Below, piece after piece: positions 51,294 to 60,611 of a stretch of DNA of 64,000 nt. The stretch is from Sulfuricella denitrificans skB26 (lineage in GTDB: Bacteria > Pseudomonadota > Gammaproteobacteria > Burkholderiales > Sulfuricellaceae). Within the stretch, counting starts at the first letter, position 1; every line of letters starts with the position of its first letter. The stretch lies in the NCBI RefSeq assembly GCF_000297055.2, contig NC_022357.1, forward strand, positions 1,995,501 through 2,059,500, written 5' to 3'. The position numbers and the translations under genes were made by a program. Below the pieces are notes generated by a model that was not told where the DNA came from, ran no database searches, and was given only the letters and a program-made list of their open reading frames with translations.

Positions 51294-52232
51294 GTGGCAC
51301 GTTCGCCGCTTCCGGCTTCTTTTTTTGGTATGGTTTTGGGACTCGCTGGCCTCGGTCAGGCTTGGCGCATTGCCGTTCTTCTTTGGGGCATGCCGGCGGC
51401 TATCGGGGAAGGTTTGCTGCTGTTGGCAGCACTGGTCTGGGCTGGGTTGCTAGTGGTGTATGGTTGGCAAGCAATAAGGTATCCAGCCGTTGTCAAAAGC
51501 GAATTCCAGCATCCGGTGCAAGGGAGTACACCGGCGCTGCTGGCTGTTTCTACCCTGCTGATTGTGCTGGCGGTTTTACCCTATTCGCGGGCATTGGCAT
51601 GGGTTCTCGCCGCCGCTGGAATTGCCTGGCATTTAGCTTTTTCCCTCTGGCATACCGGTGCGCTCTGGCAAGGGGGACGTGATTCACTCGATACGGCACC
51701 GACCCTTTATTTGCCCACTGTGGCCGGCAATTTTACGAGCGCTGCCGCACTCGGCGGGCTCGGCCATCCAGACTGGGGCTGGTTGTTTCTGGGTGCGGGT
51801 GTCTTTTCGTGGCTGGCGCTTGAATCGCTTATCATCCAGCGCCTCTGGCTTTCCAAAGCCTTACCCACCGCTCAGCGCCCACTGCTTGGCATCCAGTTTG
51901 CCCCACCGGTGGTTTGCGCCATGGCTTGGTTAATGCTCGACCCGGGCTCTACTGATCATTGGCTGCTGATGTTGTGGGGCTACGGTTTGTTCCAGCTTTT
52001 GCTGGGCATTCGTCTGGGTTCATGGCTCGGTGCTCAACCCTTTTCCCCATCCTATTGGGCCTATACCTTCGGCATTGCCGCTGCAACAATCTGTGGTCTC
52101 AAATTGGCATTGGCGGGTGTCAGTGCTGCGCAGATTCTTGCGATACCTGTTTTTGTGGGCGCCAATCTGTTTATCGGCTATCTCTCCCTGCGCACTGCAT
52201 GGCGTGCTGTCCACAGTCGGCTGTCCAGCTAA
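51294..52232 (+). CDS. TehA/SLAC1-family transporter
   Basis: A 312-residue membrane protein with about ten helices. The TehA-like N-terminus PASFFGMVLGLAGLGQAWR and LPTVAGNFTSAAALG in mid-protein support this. Family members are anion channels or C4-dicarboxylate/tellurite-resistance exporters. The start is uncertain: GTG 51294 has AAGG 8 nt upstream and matches the family N-terminus; TTG 51255 gives 13 more residues. An ATG at 51242 lies in another frame. Confidence 0.8.
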   Translation: MARSPLPASFFGMVLGLAGLGQAWRIAVLLWGMPAAIGEGLLLLAALVWAGLLVVYGWQAIRYPAVVKSEFQHPVQGSTPALLAVSTLLIVLAVLPYSRALAWVLAAAGIAWHLAFSLWHTGALWQGGRDSLDTAPTLYLPTVAGNFTSAAALGGLGHPDWGWLFLGAGVFSWLALESLIIQRLWLSKALPTAQRPLLGIQFAPPVVCAMAWLMLDPGSTDHWLLMLWGYGLFQLLLGIRLGSWLGAQPFSPSYWAYTFGIAAATICGLKLALAGVSAAQILAIPVFVGANLFIGYLSLRTAWRAVHSRLSS

Positions 52233-52258
52233 TTAGGTCTGTATCTCTTCACGCAGGT

Positions 52259-53137
52259 TCAGTAGCATAACAGCACGTCGCAGTCCGCCACATGGGCCAC
52301 GTCCTTGCTGACGCTGCCCAGCAGCAATTCCTGCATGCCGCTCTTGCCGTGTCGGCCAAGGACGACCAAGTCGGCGCGCAGAGCCTTGGCGCGATCGCAG
52401 ATGGCGGTGGGAGGATTGGCCGCCATGACGTTCCGCGTAAATTTTCCCTCGTTCGCCCCCGCCAACTCGATATCCAGCCGATTTTCCGCATCCTTCAGGA
52501 CGCGTGCCTGACGATCCAGGATGAACGCCCCGTCCATCCCCGCCTGTTGCATCCGGTCAGCATGCTCGGTATCGTAAACATGCAGCACCTCGATCCGCGC
52601 ACCCGATGCGACGGTGCGGACGAGTTCCAGCGCATTGATCGATCCCGGCGAGAAATCCACTGCGGCGATAGCACTTTGGTAGGGTTCCACCTTCGCGTTC
52701 TTGACGATCAACACCGGGAAGGTGGCCAGCCGCAACAGACGGGAGGCGGTGGAACCAATCAGCAAATCGAGCAGCGTGTTCTCACCGCGCGCGCCGGCCA
52801 CCACCAGGCCAGCCCCTTTTTCCGCAGCATAGTCGGCGATCTCCGTGTGAGCGCGGCCGATGCGTGTGACGGGCACAACTGGGATGCCGTAATCCTTGCG
52901 CAGGCTGGCAGCCAGGATATCGAGCCGATTTTTGCCAGCCGCTTGCAATGCCTGCTCATGTATTAGCCAGAAATCGGCAGCGGGGTCCGGGCCCGGATAC
53001 AGATCCAGAGGATGCACCACGTGCAGCAAGTGCATTTCCGCACCCAGCTGTTTCGCGATCAGCGCACCGCGCCGCACCGCCCGGCCGGCATTAGCGGAAA
53101 AGTCGGTGGCGACGACGATAGGGGTAAGGGGTTGCAT
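52259..53137 (-). CDS. Tandem-domain universal stress protein
   Basis: A 292-residue protein with two UspA domains. Nucleotide-site variants are VVAGARGENTLLDLLIGSTA in domain 1 and VLGRHGKSGMQELLLGSVSK in domain 2. It shares the starting pattern VVATDFSANAGRAVRRGAL with the protein at 36979. It is single, convergent with the TehA-like gene, and has an upstream region of about 500 nt. Confidence 0.9.
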   Translation of the reverse strand: MQPLTPIVVATDFSANAGRAVRRGALIAKQLGAEMHLLHVVHPLDLYPGPDPAADFWLIHEQALQAAGKNRLDILAASLRKDYGIPVVPVTRIGRAHTEIADYAAEKGAGLVVAGARGENTLLDLLIGSTASRLLRLATFPVLIVKNAKVEPYQSAIAAVDFSPGSINALELVRTVASGARIEVLHVYDTEHADRMQQAGMDGAFILDRQARVLKDAENRLDIELAGANEGKFTRNVMAANPPTAICDRAKALRADLVVLGRHGKSGMQELLLGSVSKDVAHVADCDVLLCY

Positions 53138-53650
53138 GGCGTTCTCCTTCGTGGCAACTCATTAAAATGCATGCCAGGCTTTGCTGACACCACATGGGGG
53201 CGCCAAAAGAAGCTGTTGTAGCGCGGTCTGGCAATGGGTGGAAAGAGTCACCACCGTAACCATCTGCATCAAGATCGAGGCCACCCTCATCCGGGCGCAT
53301 GCAGTCGCGCCGGTGCCAGGCAAAGTTTAGCCTCGCGTGCCCCTGTTTCCATGCCCTGGAGGCACTAGCCGTTATGAGCAACAAGATGCCGGAATCGCGC
53401 ATCGCCTTCAGTTCAGTCTAGTCCAAATTCAGCTGCGTGAACTGGTGCAATGCAAGCCTCGCCACGGGCAGCTCCCCTTCAGCGTGTACTATACTTTTAT
53501 GAGCACTTATTTTTGCACATGCCCCACGACTGAAGAGTCTACGGTTATCGCGCCATTGCCGCTATGGCGAGAGCGCCTCGGCTGCGCTCTCCGGCGCAGG
53601 TTCGAGTTTCAACTTAGCTTTTCCATTGCCCGCAGACAAGGAGACAGACC
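53138..53650. other. Intergenic region with a 5' hairpin
   Basis: About 510 nt with no supported gene. GAGAGCGC (53569-53576) and GCGCTCTC (53584-53591) form a perfect 8-bp hairpin in the leader of the zinc-ribbon gene, with no T run. GTACTATACTTTT near 53490 is a possible -10-like sequence. Confidence 0.35.
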
Positions 53651-54196
53651 ATGAACACGACCGAATCCGAACACAAGCCCGATTCCGAATCCGCTACGGG
53701 GAAAGGAGAGCAGACTCAACACGAAGCGCTTTACGACCGTTATGCAGAGCGAGCGCGCGAGCTATTCGAGGCCGGCCAGGAAAAAGGCAAGGATGCCATG
53801 GAAAAGGCCATGGAGGTGGCACGCCAGCAACTATCCGACGCCGGAGAGTTTTCCGCAGAACAGGGCGAGGCATTCAAGAAATTCATGCGTCGCGACCTGG
53901 AGCAGACCTCGCAAGATATGCGGGCGCTGAGCCAGGAAGCCAAGGAACATTTGAATCCAGCTCGGTTGGGCGCCGGCGCCTTATCCTCGATAGCCAGGCT
54001 GCTCGAGGCGACTGGCTCGGCGTTGCAATCTCTCTCGCGCAAGGCAGAGGATGCCCTGCACTACAATACCGGCGACATCACGGCGGCCGGGACGTTAAAC
54101 TGCACGAAATGCGGCCAGAAGGTGCACCTTAAGCGCACCACCAAAATTCCGCCCTGCCCGAGCTGCCACGGCACCGAGTTCCGCAAGGGATACTGA
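53651..54196 (+). CDS. Zinc-ribbon protein (DUF1451/YbeL-like)
   Basis: A 181-residue hydrophilic protein. Residues about 20-130 form charged helices (coiled-coil-like), and the C-terminus is a zinc ribbon with CTKCGQ and CPSCHGTEFRKG (four Cys). E. coli YbeL has this layout. AAGGAG precedes the ATG. The job is unknown. Confidence 0.8.
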   Translation: MNTTESEHKPDSESATGKGEQTQHEALYDRYAERARELFEAGQEKGKDAMEKAMEVARQQLSDAGEFSAEQGEAFKKFMRRDLEQTSQDMRALSQEAKEHLNPARLGAGALSSIARLLEATGSALQSLSRKAEDALHYNTGDITAAGTLNCTKCGQKVHLKRTTKIPPCPSCHGTEFRKGY

Positions 54197-54283
54197 GCGA
54201 TACGGCGGCGGTTGTGTCTCGCTTGAGCCGCTGGCACGAGCGTGGCCTTTTCGTGCGCCTGCGAGTGCAGCCGCCCCACTCAG

Positions 54284-55483
54284 TTACCCTTCTCGCTCCT
54301 CCGGCGGCTTGAGACCGCGGAACGCCCGATACAGCATCACGTCGTAGGCGATCTTCATCCCCGCCCCGATAAACAGCGGGGTAGAAAGCGTCAGAAACTG
54401 CATCAGAAATCCCGCAAAAGAAGGTGCGACCGCCCAGCCTCCCAGCCGAACCAGGTGGGTGACGCCGGAAGCAAACGTGCGTTCCTCCGGCCGCACCATC
54501 GCCATCACGTAGGACTGCCGCGTCGGCACGTCCATCTCCACCAGTCCCTCGCGCAGCAGGAACAACACGGCCGCCACCCAGAAATTCGGCGCGAAGGCGA
54601 CAGTCATCAATAACAAGCTTGAAGGAATATGCGTGAACACCATGGTGTTCACCAACCCGATCCGTTTGGCCAGCCAGGCCGCACCCAGGTGCGAGACGGC
54701 ATTCATGCCGCGAGCGCCGAAAAATAGCACGGCGATCACCGATTCGGAGACACCGAAGCGCTGGTAAAAGAAGTACGACAGCAGCGCCGTGCCAACAAAG
54801 CCACCGGCCACACTGTCGAGTCCAAAGAGCAGGGAAATGCGCCACAACACCTTGCGGCTTTGTGGCGAGACAATTAAACGGGGTTGCTTCAGCGGCGCTT
54901 CCGCCTGGGAAGAAAGACGCAGGTAGAGCACGGCGGTAGCAAGCAACAGCAAGGCGTACAACATCACCGCAGTCTGGAACGATGCCAGCTCGCCCACCCC
55001 AGCCAGACGCAAAATACTGGGGATCGCCGCCAGCAGGCCGCCGAGGCCGTGACCGACATCCTGCAACACGTTGTACCAGGCAAAGGCGCGGGTACGCTCC
55101 TGATCGGTGGCGGTAGCGGGGATAATCGCCTGCTCCAGCACCAGTGCGGCGCCGCGATCCCGCCCCATGCCGTTAAGCATGCCGACGAAAGCGGCGATGC
55201 CGACCGCGACTGGACTGGAATACCACGCCGCCGCGGCGCCACCCAACGCACTCAGTAACGCCAGCCAGAACAGCAGGCGGCGCCTGCCCAGGCGGTCGCC
55301 GGCGAAGGTCACCAGCAAGGCAGCCAGCGTTGCACCCGCCAGGCCGGCACTGATCACCAGGCCAATTTGCGAGGGCGTGAACGCCATGCGGGCGAGGTAA
55401 ATGCCGAGCAGCACCCCCATCATGCCGGTGGCCAGTGCCCGCAGGAAGGCGGTGGTATAGAGAATGTGGCGGTCGCGAACCAT
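54284..55483 (-). CDS. MFS transporter of the chromate operon
   Basis: A 399-residue major facilitator with twelve helices. The A-motif variant AGDRLGRRRLLFW lies after helix 2, and HILYTTAFLRALATGMMGV is the first helix. ATG 55483 follows 9 nt after the stop of the ChrB-like gene, so it is the last gene of the chr operon; the frame is open upstream but overlaps that gene. An exporter role in chromate resistance is inferred from context only. Confidence 0.82.
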   Translation of the reverse strand: MVRDRHILYTTAFLRALATGMMGVLLGIYLARMAFTPSQIGLVISAGLAGATLAALLVTFAGDRLGRRRLLFWLALLSALGGAAAAWYSSPVAVGIAAFVGMLNGMGRDRGAALVLEQAIIPATATDQERTRAFAWYNVLQDVGHGLGGLLAAIPSILRLAGVGELASFQTAVMLYALLLLATAVLYLRLSSQAEAPLKQPRLIVSPQSRKVLWRISLLFGLDSVAGGFVGTALLSYFFYQRFGVSESVIAVLFFGARGMNAVSHLGAAWLAKRIGLVNTMVFTHIPSSLLLMTVAFAPNFWVAAVLFLLREGLVEMDVPTRQSYVMAMVRPEERTFASGVTHLVRLGGWAVAPSFAGFLMQFLTLSTPLFIGAGMKIAYDVMLYRAFRGLKPPEEREG

Positions 55484-55491
55484 GTTTCTGT

Positions 55492-55953
55492 CTAGCTCAC
55501 CGCGCGGCGCAGCAACCCCACCATTTTCTGCAGCGGCGCTTCCGCACACCAGGCATAGAGCGCATCGTAGATGACCATGCCGTGTTTGAGCATTTCGTGG
55601 TCATCCTCGAAGTTGAGAGACAGTCCTTTCGAGATTGCCAGCAACCCCGCCGCCTCCTTCGCCAGCTCGGGAGTGCCGGTATCGGCTGCACGCACGATGC
55701 GCGCGAGCCTGGCCAGCGCCGGGTCGGTGAGCTGGTACCTGGCAATGAAAGCGTCGAAGCTGCACTGGTCGCCATGATGACCCAGTTCAACACCGGGCAC
55801 GTCGTAGGGAACGGCGCCGGTGTCAGCGGCAATTTTCATCACGTCGCCGCCGGGGACATACAGAAACTCCGACGCTTCGTCGATGAAGCGCGCAATCAGC
55901 CAGGGGCAGGCGATGCGGTCGATTTTGGGACGTTCTCGGGTGATCCATTTCAT
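55492..55953 (-). CDS. Stand-alone ChrB C-terminal domain protein
   Basis: A 153-residue protein equal to the C-terminal half of ChrB (DRIACPWLIARFIDEASEF, then DDHEMLKHGMVIYDALYAW). The N-terminal ChrB domain is absent, and the protein begins at its own ATG, so it is not a truncation of the full chrB at 57660. Such C-domain proteins occur in chr operons. It may help chromate resistance or bind metal; the exact role is unknown. Confidence 0.85.
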   Translation of the reverse strand: MKWITRERPKIDRIACPWLIARFIDEASEFLYVPGGDVMKIAADTGAVPYDVPGVELGHHGDQCSFDAFIARYQLTDPALARLARIVRAADTGTPELAKEAAGLLAISKGLSLNFEDDHEMLKHGMVIYDALYAWCAEAPLQKMVGLLRRAVS

Positions 55954-55980
55954 GGTTTTCTCCTGAAGCAGGAAAAGGAT

Positions 55981-56301
55981 TTACTTGCTCACCGTGTCGC
56001 CACCTGCCGCTTTCCAGCCTTCGATGCCGCCCTCGATGAAGCGGGCCTGAACGCCTACAGCCTGCAAGACATCCACCACGGCATTGCTGACCGAACCACC
56101 GCGCACGCAGTAGAGCACCACATCCCGGTTCTTGGGTATCTTGTCGGCCCATTCATCAATCGCGTCCGGGTCGCACCAGGTCGCTCCCAGGATTTTTTCC
56201 TTGGAGGCATCAAGATCGGTTTTTCGGCGCACATCGAGTAATGCAAAGGGCGATGAATTCCTCAGTTTCTTGAGGTCGTTGGGGGAAATGGTGCGGTCCA
56301 T
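55981..56301 (-). CDS. Rhodanese-like protein in the chromate operon
   Basis: A 106-residue single rhodanese domain (FALLDVRRKTDLDASKEK, CVRGGSVSNAV active loop with Cys, FIEGGIEGWKAAGG). It lies 12 nt after chrA and 27 nt before the ChrB C-domain gene, so it belongs to the operon. It could transfer sulfur or act as a chromate-related reductase; inference only. Confidence 0.85.
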   Translation of the reverse strand: MDRTISPNDLKKLRNSSPFALLDVRRKTDLDASKEKILGATWCDPDAIDEWADKIPKNRDVVLYCVRGGSVSNAVVDVLQAVGVQARFIEGGIEGWKAAGGDTVSK

Positions 56302-56313
56302 GCTCAGACTCCT

Positions 56314-57663
56314 TCAGGAAATGGCAAAAGTGTAAATCAATCCCAGCGCTGCGCAGGCGCCGATCACGCGCATGATGTCCTGCTTGTACTTCCACAGGGC
56401 GAAGAAGGCGGCGATGGAAATCAGGGCGTAGAACCATTCGAAGCCGCCGCTGAATGGCGCAGACTCGGTGGCTTTGGGCCATAAAACGTGCCAGCCGAAG
56501 AAAATTGCGAGGTTCAGTATTACGCCCACCACGGCGGCGGTAATGCCGGTCAACGGTGCGGTGAACTTGAGGTCGCCATGCGTCGCTTCCACCAGCGGGC
56601 CACCGGCCAGAATGAAAAGATAGCCCGGCAGGAAGGTGAAGAAAGTGGCAACACAGGCACCGGCGAACCCGGCCAGCAGCAGGCTCTCCGGACCAAAGAT
56701 TTCCTTGGTCCAGCCACCGATGAAGCCAACGAAAGCCACCACCATGATGAGCGGGCCGGGAGTGGTCTCGCCCAGAGCCAGACCATCGATCATCTGCAGG
56801 CCGGTGAGCCACTGGTAGTGCTCGACACCGCCCTGATAGACATAGGGCAGCACGGCATATGCGCCGCCGAAGGTGACCAGCGCGGCCTTGGTGAAGAATT
56901 CACCCATATCCAGCAGCACTGGGCTACCCATCAACACCCACATTACCGCCGCCCAGATGGCGAGGAAAACGATGGTCATGATGAACAGGTGCGACAGTTT
57001 GAATTTCGCGTGTTCGGGCGTCGGCGTGTCGTCGTCGATCAGGGCCGGGCCATATGACTTGTTGGACGCGCCATGACCACCGCCGACCTTGAACTTTTCC
57101 GGTGCGATCTTGCTGCCGATGAATCCCAGCACACCCGCAGCCAGCACGATGGCCGGGAAAGGGATCTTTAGCGCAAAGATGGCGACAAATGAGGCTGCAG
57201 CGAATCCCCACAACACCTTGTTTTTCAACGCTCTCGAGCCGATGCGCCAGGCGGCAAAAACAACAATCGCCACTACCGCCGGTTTGATACCGGAAAATAC
57301 GCCCTGGACAAATTGCAGATCGCCGTAAGCCATATAGACATAGGATAACGCCGAAAGAATGAACAACGAAGGCAGCAAAAACAGCGTGCCGGCGACGATA
57401 CCACCCCAGGTGCGGTGCATCAGCCAGCCAATGTAGATGGCGAGCTGCTGTGCCTCCGGTCCCGGCAGTACCATGGCGTAGTTGAGGGCATGCAGGAAGC
57501 GGCGTTCGGAGATCCAGCGGCGTTTCTCCACCAGATCCTGATGCATCATGGAAATCTGCCCGGCAGGACCGCCGAAGCTGATGAATCCCAACTTGAGCCA
57601 GTAGCGAAACGCCTCCCAGAACGTGGGTTGGGCGGGACGCGCCAGATCCTTCGTCTCGCTCAT
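56314..57663 (-). CDS. chrA: Chromate transporter ChrA
   Basis: A 449-residue CHR-family exporter with two homologous halves (long-chain ChrA). The N-terminal half has LGFISFGGPAGQISMMH and MVLPGPEAQQLAIYIGWLMH; the C-terminal half has ALVTFGGAYAVLPYVYQGGV and ALGETTPGPLIMVVAFVGFI. It pumps chromate out of the cytoplasm. It overlaps chrB by ATGA. Confidence 0.95.
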   Translation of the reverse strand: MSETKDLARPAQPTFWEAFRYWLKLGFISFGGPAGQISMMHQDLVEKRRWISERRFLHALNYAMVLPGPEAQQLAIYIGWLMHRTWGGIVAGTLFLLPSLFILSALSYVYMAYGDLQFVQGVFSGIKPAVVAIVVFAAWRIGSRALKNKVLWGFAAASFVAIFALKIPFPAIVLAAGVLGFIGSKIAPEKFKVGGGHGASNKSYGPALIDDDTPTPEHAKFKLSHLFIMTIVFLAIWAAVMWVLMGSPVLLDMGEFFTKAALVTFGGAYAVLPYVYQGGVEHYQWLTGLQMIDGLALGETTPGPLIMVVAFVGFIGGWTKEIFGPESLLLAGFAGACVATFFTFLPGYLFILAGGPLVEATHGDLKFTAPLTGITAAVVGVILNLAIFFGWHVLWPKATESAPFSGGFEWFYALISIAAFFALWKYKQDIMRVIGACAALGLIYTFAIS

Positions 57664-58628
57664 CTTGATTCTCCTGTTTTAAAATTTAGATATATCCCGT
57701 CGAAAACACCCCCTGCAGCTGAGAGCAGCGCATCATCATCCTGCTGGCTGACGCGCAACCCACCCAGCACCATTTCCAGCCCCGCCGCTTCCGCCATCGG
57801 CATGCCGCCCACATCGAGACAGTGAACCAGCGTACCCAGCTTCATCAGCGCTTGGTCGGCTTCCAGCCCGAAACTCGCCAGCAGCACCTCGAACGTCACC
57901 TGCTGGCCGACATGGGTGAACTCGGCGCCGTCAAAGTCAAAACCCAGGGCATCCTCAGGGCAGTCTTCCGGCTGTTCCAGCCACAGGAAGCGCGCTTCCG
58001 GATCGATAAAGCGGCGAATCAACCAGGCGCTGGCCATGCGATCCACCCACAAATGCCGGCGGGTTGCCCAGAAGCGCCCCTGATAGTCCGCCGCGTCGCG
58101 CAGGGTGACGCTGCCCGGCACTGCTTTGGGCTCGTCGGCAGACAAACTGGCCAGAAACAGGGATTCTGCTTCAGTCAGCAGGGCATCAGCTTCGACCTTG
58201 CCCCGGCTGGAAAAATAATCCAGCGCCACCAGCGCCTCGAAATCCCGCCACAATGCCTTGATCTGACGCCGCCCGGCGGCAGCATCGATGCTGCCAATGG
58301 CGGCTTTGAATTTAGTCACCTGCCCCATCAGTTTGAAATAGTCTTCGCTGCGGTCGAACAGCCCCTGAAAATCGCTCTTCTCCTCGGCAGAGGGATTAGA
58401 GACATTCAACAGATAGGCACTACCGCCGCCCTGCTTGATGTCTTCGGCATGCATGCGAAGTGCCTGCCGCAGCCCCCGTCCAGCCGGGAGCAGATAAACG
58501 CCATCGCGCAGCACGGCGCAGCCCAGCCCCTTCATGGCGCGCCACACCCGCATGCGCAGGGTGGCATTGGCTGTCGGCAGGCTGACCACCAGGGCCAACC
58601 ATTTCTCTGAGTTAAACGCAGATTTCAC
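57660..58628 (-). CDS. chrB: Chromate resistance regulator ChrB
   Basis: A 322-residue full-length ChrB. The N-terminal domain (LALVVSLPTANATLRMRVWR, then GVYLLPAG) and the C-terminal domain (WVDRMASAWLIRRFIDPEA) are both present. In other bacteria ChrB senses chromate and controls the operon. The start is GTG 58628. A perfect palindrome lies 13-29 nt upstream. Confidence 0.92.
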   Translation of the reverse strand: MKSAFNSEKWLALVVSLPTANATLRMRVWRAMKGLGCAVLRDGVYLLPAGRGLRQALRMHAEDIKQGGGSAYLLNVSNPSAEEKSDFQGLFDRSEDYFKLMGQVTKFKAAIGSIDAAAGRRQIKALWRDFEALVALDYFSSRGKVEADALLTEAESLFLASLSADEPKAVPGSVTLRDAADYQGRFWATRRHLWVDRMASAWLIRRFIDPEARFLWLEQPEDCPEDALGFDFDGAEFTHVGQQVTFEVLLASFGLEADQALMKLGTLVHCLDVGGMPMAEAAGLEMVLGGLRVSQQDDDALLSAAGGVFDGIYLNFKTGESR

Positions 58629-58640
58629 AATTCTTTACCG

Positions 58641-58657
58641 GAACATAAATTATGTTC
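58641..58657 (-). promoter_or_regulatory. Palindrome at the chrB promoter
   Basis: GAACATAAATTATGTTC (58641-58657) has perfect 7-bp arms (GAACATA/TATGTTC) and a 3-nt spacer. TTATAAAT (complement of 58658-58666) beside it is a possible -10 sequence. The location fits an operator for ChrB or another repressor. Confidence 0.6.
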
Positions 58658-58805
58658 TATTTATAACATGATTCAGTAACGAAATGAACAATTGTTTATA
58701 TCAACGATCTATCAGGAATGGTGAAAATCAAGTAAAATCAAACAATATTAGAAAAACACAAACATTGACCGACTATCCCTTTCCAAGACCGACTCCAAAA
58801 TTAAG

Positions 58806-60611
58806 ATGAGCCTCTCACTAGACAACTGCCCCTCCTGCAAACTCTGGCTGTACCGCGTATTCCCCTTCCTGCGCTGGTGGCCCATGGTCAACAAGGACTC
58901 CAACAAGGCCGACATAATTGCCGGCATTACCGGCGCCATGATCGTGCTGCCGCAGGGCGTGGCCTTCGCCACTATCGCTGGCATGCCGCCCGAATACGGC
59001 CTCTACGCCGCCATGGTGCCGGCCATCATCGCCGCCCTGTTCGGATCGAGCTGGCATCTGGTTTCAGGGCCAACCACTGCCATCTCGATCGCGGTATTTG
59101 CCGCCATGAGCCCTTTTGCCGACCCAGGATCACCCCAGTTTGTCAGCATGGTGCTCACCCTCACCTTCCTCACCGGCGTATTCCAGCTTGCGCTGGGTCT
59201 GGCACGCATGGGGGTACTGGTCAACTTCATTTCCCACACCGTGGTGATCGGCTTTACCGCAGGTGCAGCATTGCTGATCGCGGCGAGCCAGGTGAAGAGC
59301 TTTTTTGGAATTGCCATCGAGCGCGGCGCACACTTCCATGTTGTGCTCGAACAGCTGATTATGCAGTTTGACCACCTCAACCCCTATGTCACAACAGTCG
59401 GCGCGGTCACGCTGGCAACCGGCATTCTGGCCAGGAAATTTATCCCCAAAGTCCCCTATATGATCGTCGCCATGGTGGTAGGTAGCATCGTAGCTTTTCT
59501 TATCAACTTGGAATTCGGCGTCGAACTCACCAAGATCAAGACGGTGGGCGCGCTGCCGGCCCATCTGCCGCCGCTGTCGCTACCCGATTTTTCCTATGCA
59601 ACCATCCACAAGGTGGTGTTCCCGGCGCTGGTGGTCACCATGCTGGCGCTAACTGAAGCGGTTTCCATTTCCCGCGCTATTGCCACCAAATCAGAACAGC
59701 GCATCGATGGCAACCAGGAATTTGTCGGCCAGGGACTGGCTAACTTGATCGGCAGCTTTTTCTCCGGCTATGCTTCTGCCGGCTCCTTCAACCGCAGCGG
59801 CGTCAACTACGCTTCTGGCGCGCAGACCCCGCTGGCAACGGTTTACGCCGCAATTTTCCTGGTACTGATCCTGCTGCTGGTCGCGCCGCTCGCCTCTTAC
59901 CTGCCAAACGCTGCCATGGCCGGCATCCTGTTTCTGGTTGCATGGAGCCTGATCGATTTTCACCACATCCGCTCCATCGGCAAAACCAGCAAGGCTGAAA
60001 CCGTGGTGTTGTGGGTGACCCTGATCGGCACCCTGGTTGACCTGGAAAAGGGCATTTTCTTCGGCATCCTGCTCTCACTTACGCTCTACCTGTATCGCGT
60101 TTCGCGCCCTTCTCTTATCCCAGAGGTACCGGCCAAGGAAGAAGGCGCCTACCACCTCATGGATGCCCACGGCCATCACGAATGCCCCCAGTTCCGCATT
60201 GTGCGCATCAACGGATCCATCTTCTTCGGCGCGGTGGACTATGTGCAGAATGGCTTGACCCAGATCGACGAAGCTAACCCGGATCAAAAATCGGTGATGA
60301 TCATCGCCAGCGGCATCAATTTCATCGACGTGGCGGGCGCGGAAATGCTGGCCCAGGAAGCGCGCCGCCGGCGCAAACTGGGTGGCGGCCTGTATTTCTA
60401 TCGCTGCAAGGATTCCATCTACAAATTCCTGCGCAAATCCGACAAGCTGGATGACATCGGCGCGGGCGCCTTCTTCCCCGCCATGTCGAACTGGATCAAG
60501 CCGATCTACAGCACCCTCAACCCGGAAATATGCCGCAACTGCAAATACCGCATTTTCCCTGAGTGCCAAACCTATTTGCCCGACGGGGAGCCGAGAACGA
60601 CAGACGCTTAA
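58806..60611 (+). CDS. SulP-family anion transporter with STAS domain
   Basis: A 601-residue membrane protein: SulP core with IAGITGAMIVLPQGVAFATI and VSGPTTAIS (about 35-420), then a STAS domain (about 460-570). It imports sulfate, bicarbonate or related anions. The N-terminus has CPSC and the C-terminus CRNCKYRIFPEC, which is unusual for the family. The stop overlaps the convergent nhaD stop by 4 nt. Another SulP gene starts at 63838. Confidence 0.92.
   Translation: MSLSLDNCPSCKLWLYRVFPFLRWWPMVNKDSNKADIIAGITGAMIVLPQGVAFATIAGMPPEYGLYAAMVPAIIAALFGSSWHLVSGPTTAISIAVFAAMSPFADPGSPQFVSMVLTLTFLTGVFQLALGLARMGVLVNFISHTVVIGFTAGAALLIAASQVKSFFGIAIERGAHFHVVLEQLIMQFDHLNPYVTTVGAVTLATGILARKFIPKVPYMIVAMVVGSIVAFLINLEFGVELTKIKTVGALPAHLPPLSLPDFSYATIHKVVFPALVVTMLALTEAVSISRAIATKSEQRIDGNQEFVGQGLANLIGSFFSGYASAGSFNRSGVNYASGAQTPLATVYAAIFLVLILLLVAPLASYLPNAAMAGILFLVAWSLIDFHHIRSIGKTSKAETVVLWVTLIGTLVDLEKGIFFGILLSLTLYLYRVSRPSLIPEVPAKEEGAYHLMDAHGHHECPQFRIVRINGSIFFGAVDYVQNGLTQIDEANPDQKSVMIIASGINFIDVAGAEMLAQEARRRRKLGGGLYFYRCKDSIYKFLRKSDKLDDIGAGAFFPAMSNWIKPIYSTLNPEICRNCKYRIFPECQTYLPDGEPRTTDA

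Noticed and set aside
51242-51682. ATG-started frame of 146 codons before TehA-like gene
   Set aside because: The frame carries no membrane pattern and overlaps the TehA-like frame, which matches its family from GTG 51294.
53337-53654. 105-codon frame upstream of the zinc-ribbon gene
   Set aside because: Composition is not protein-like, there is no ribosome site, and the end overlaps the real gene's start and leader hairpin.
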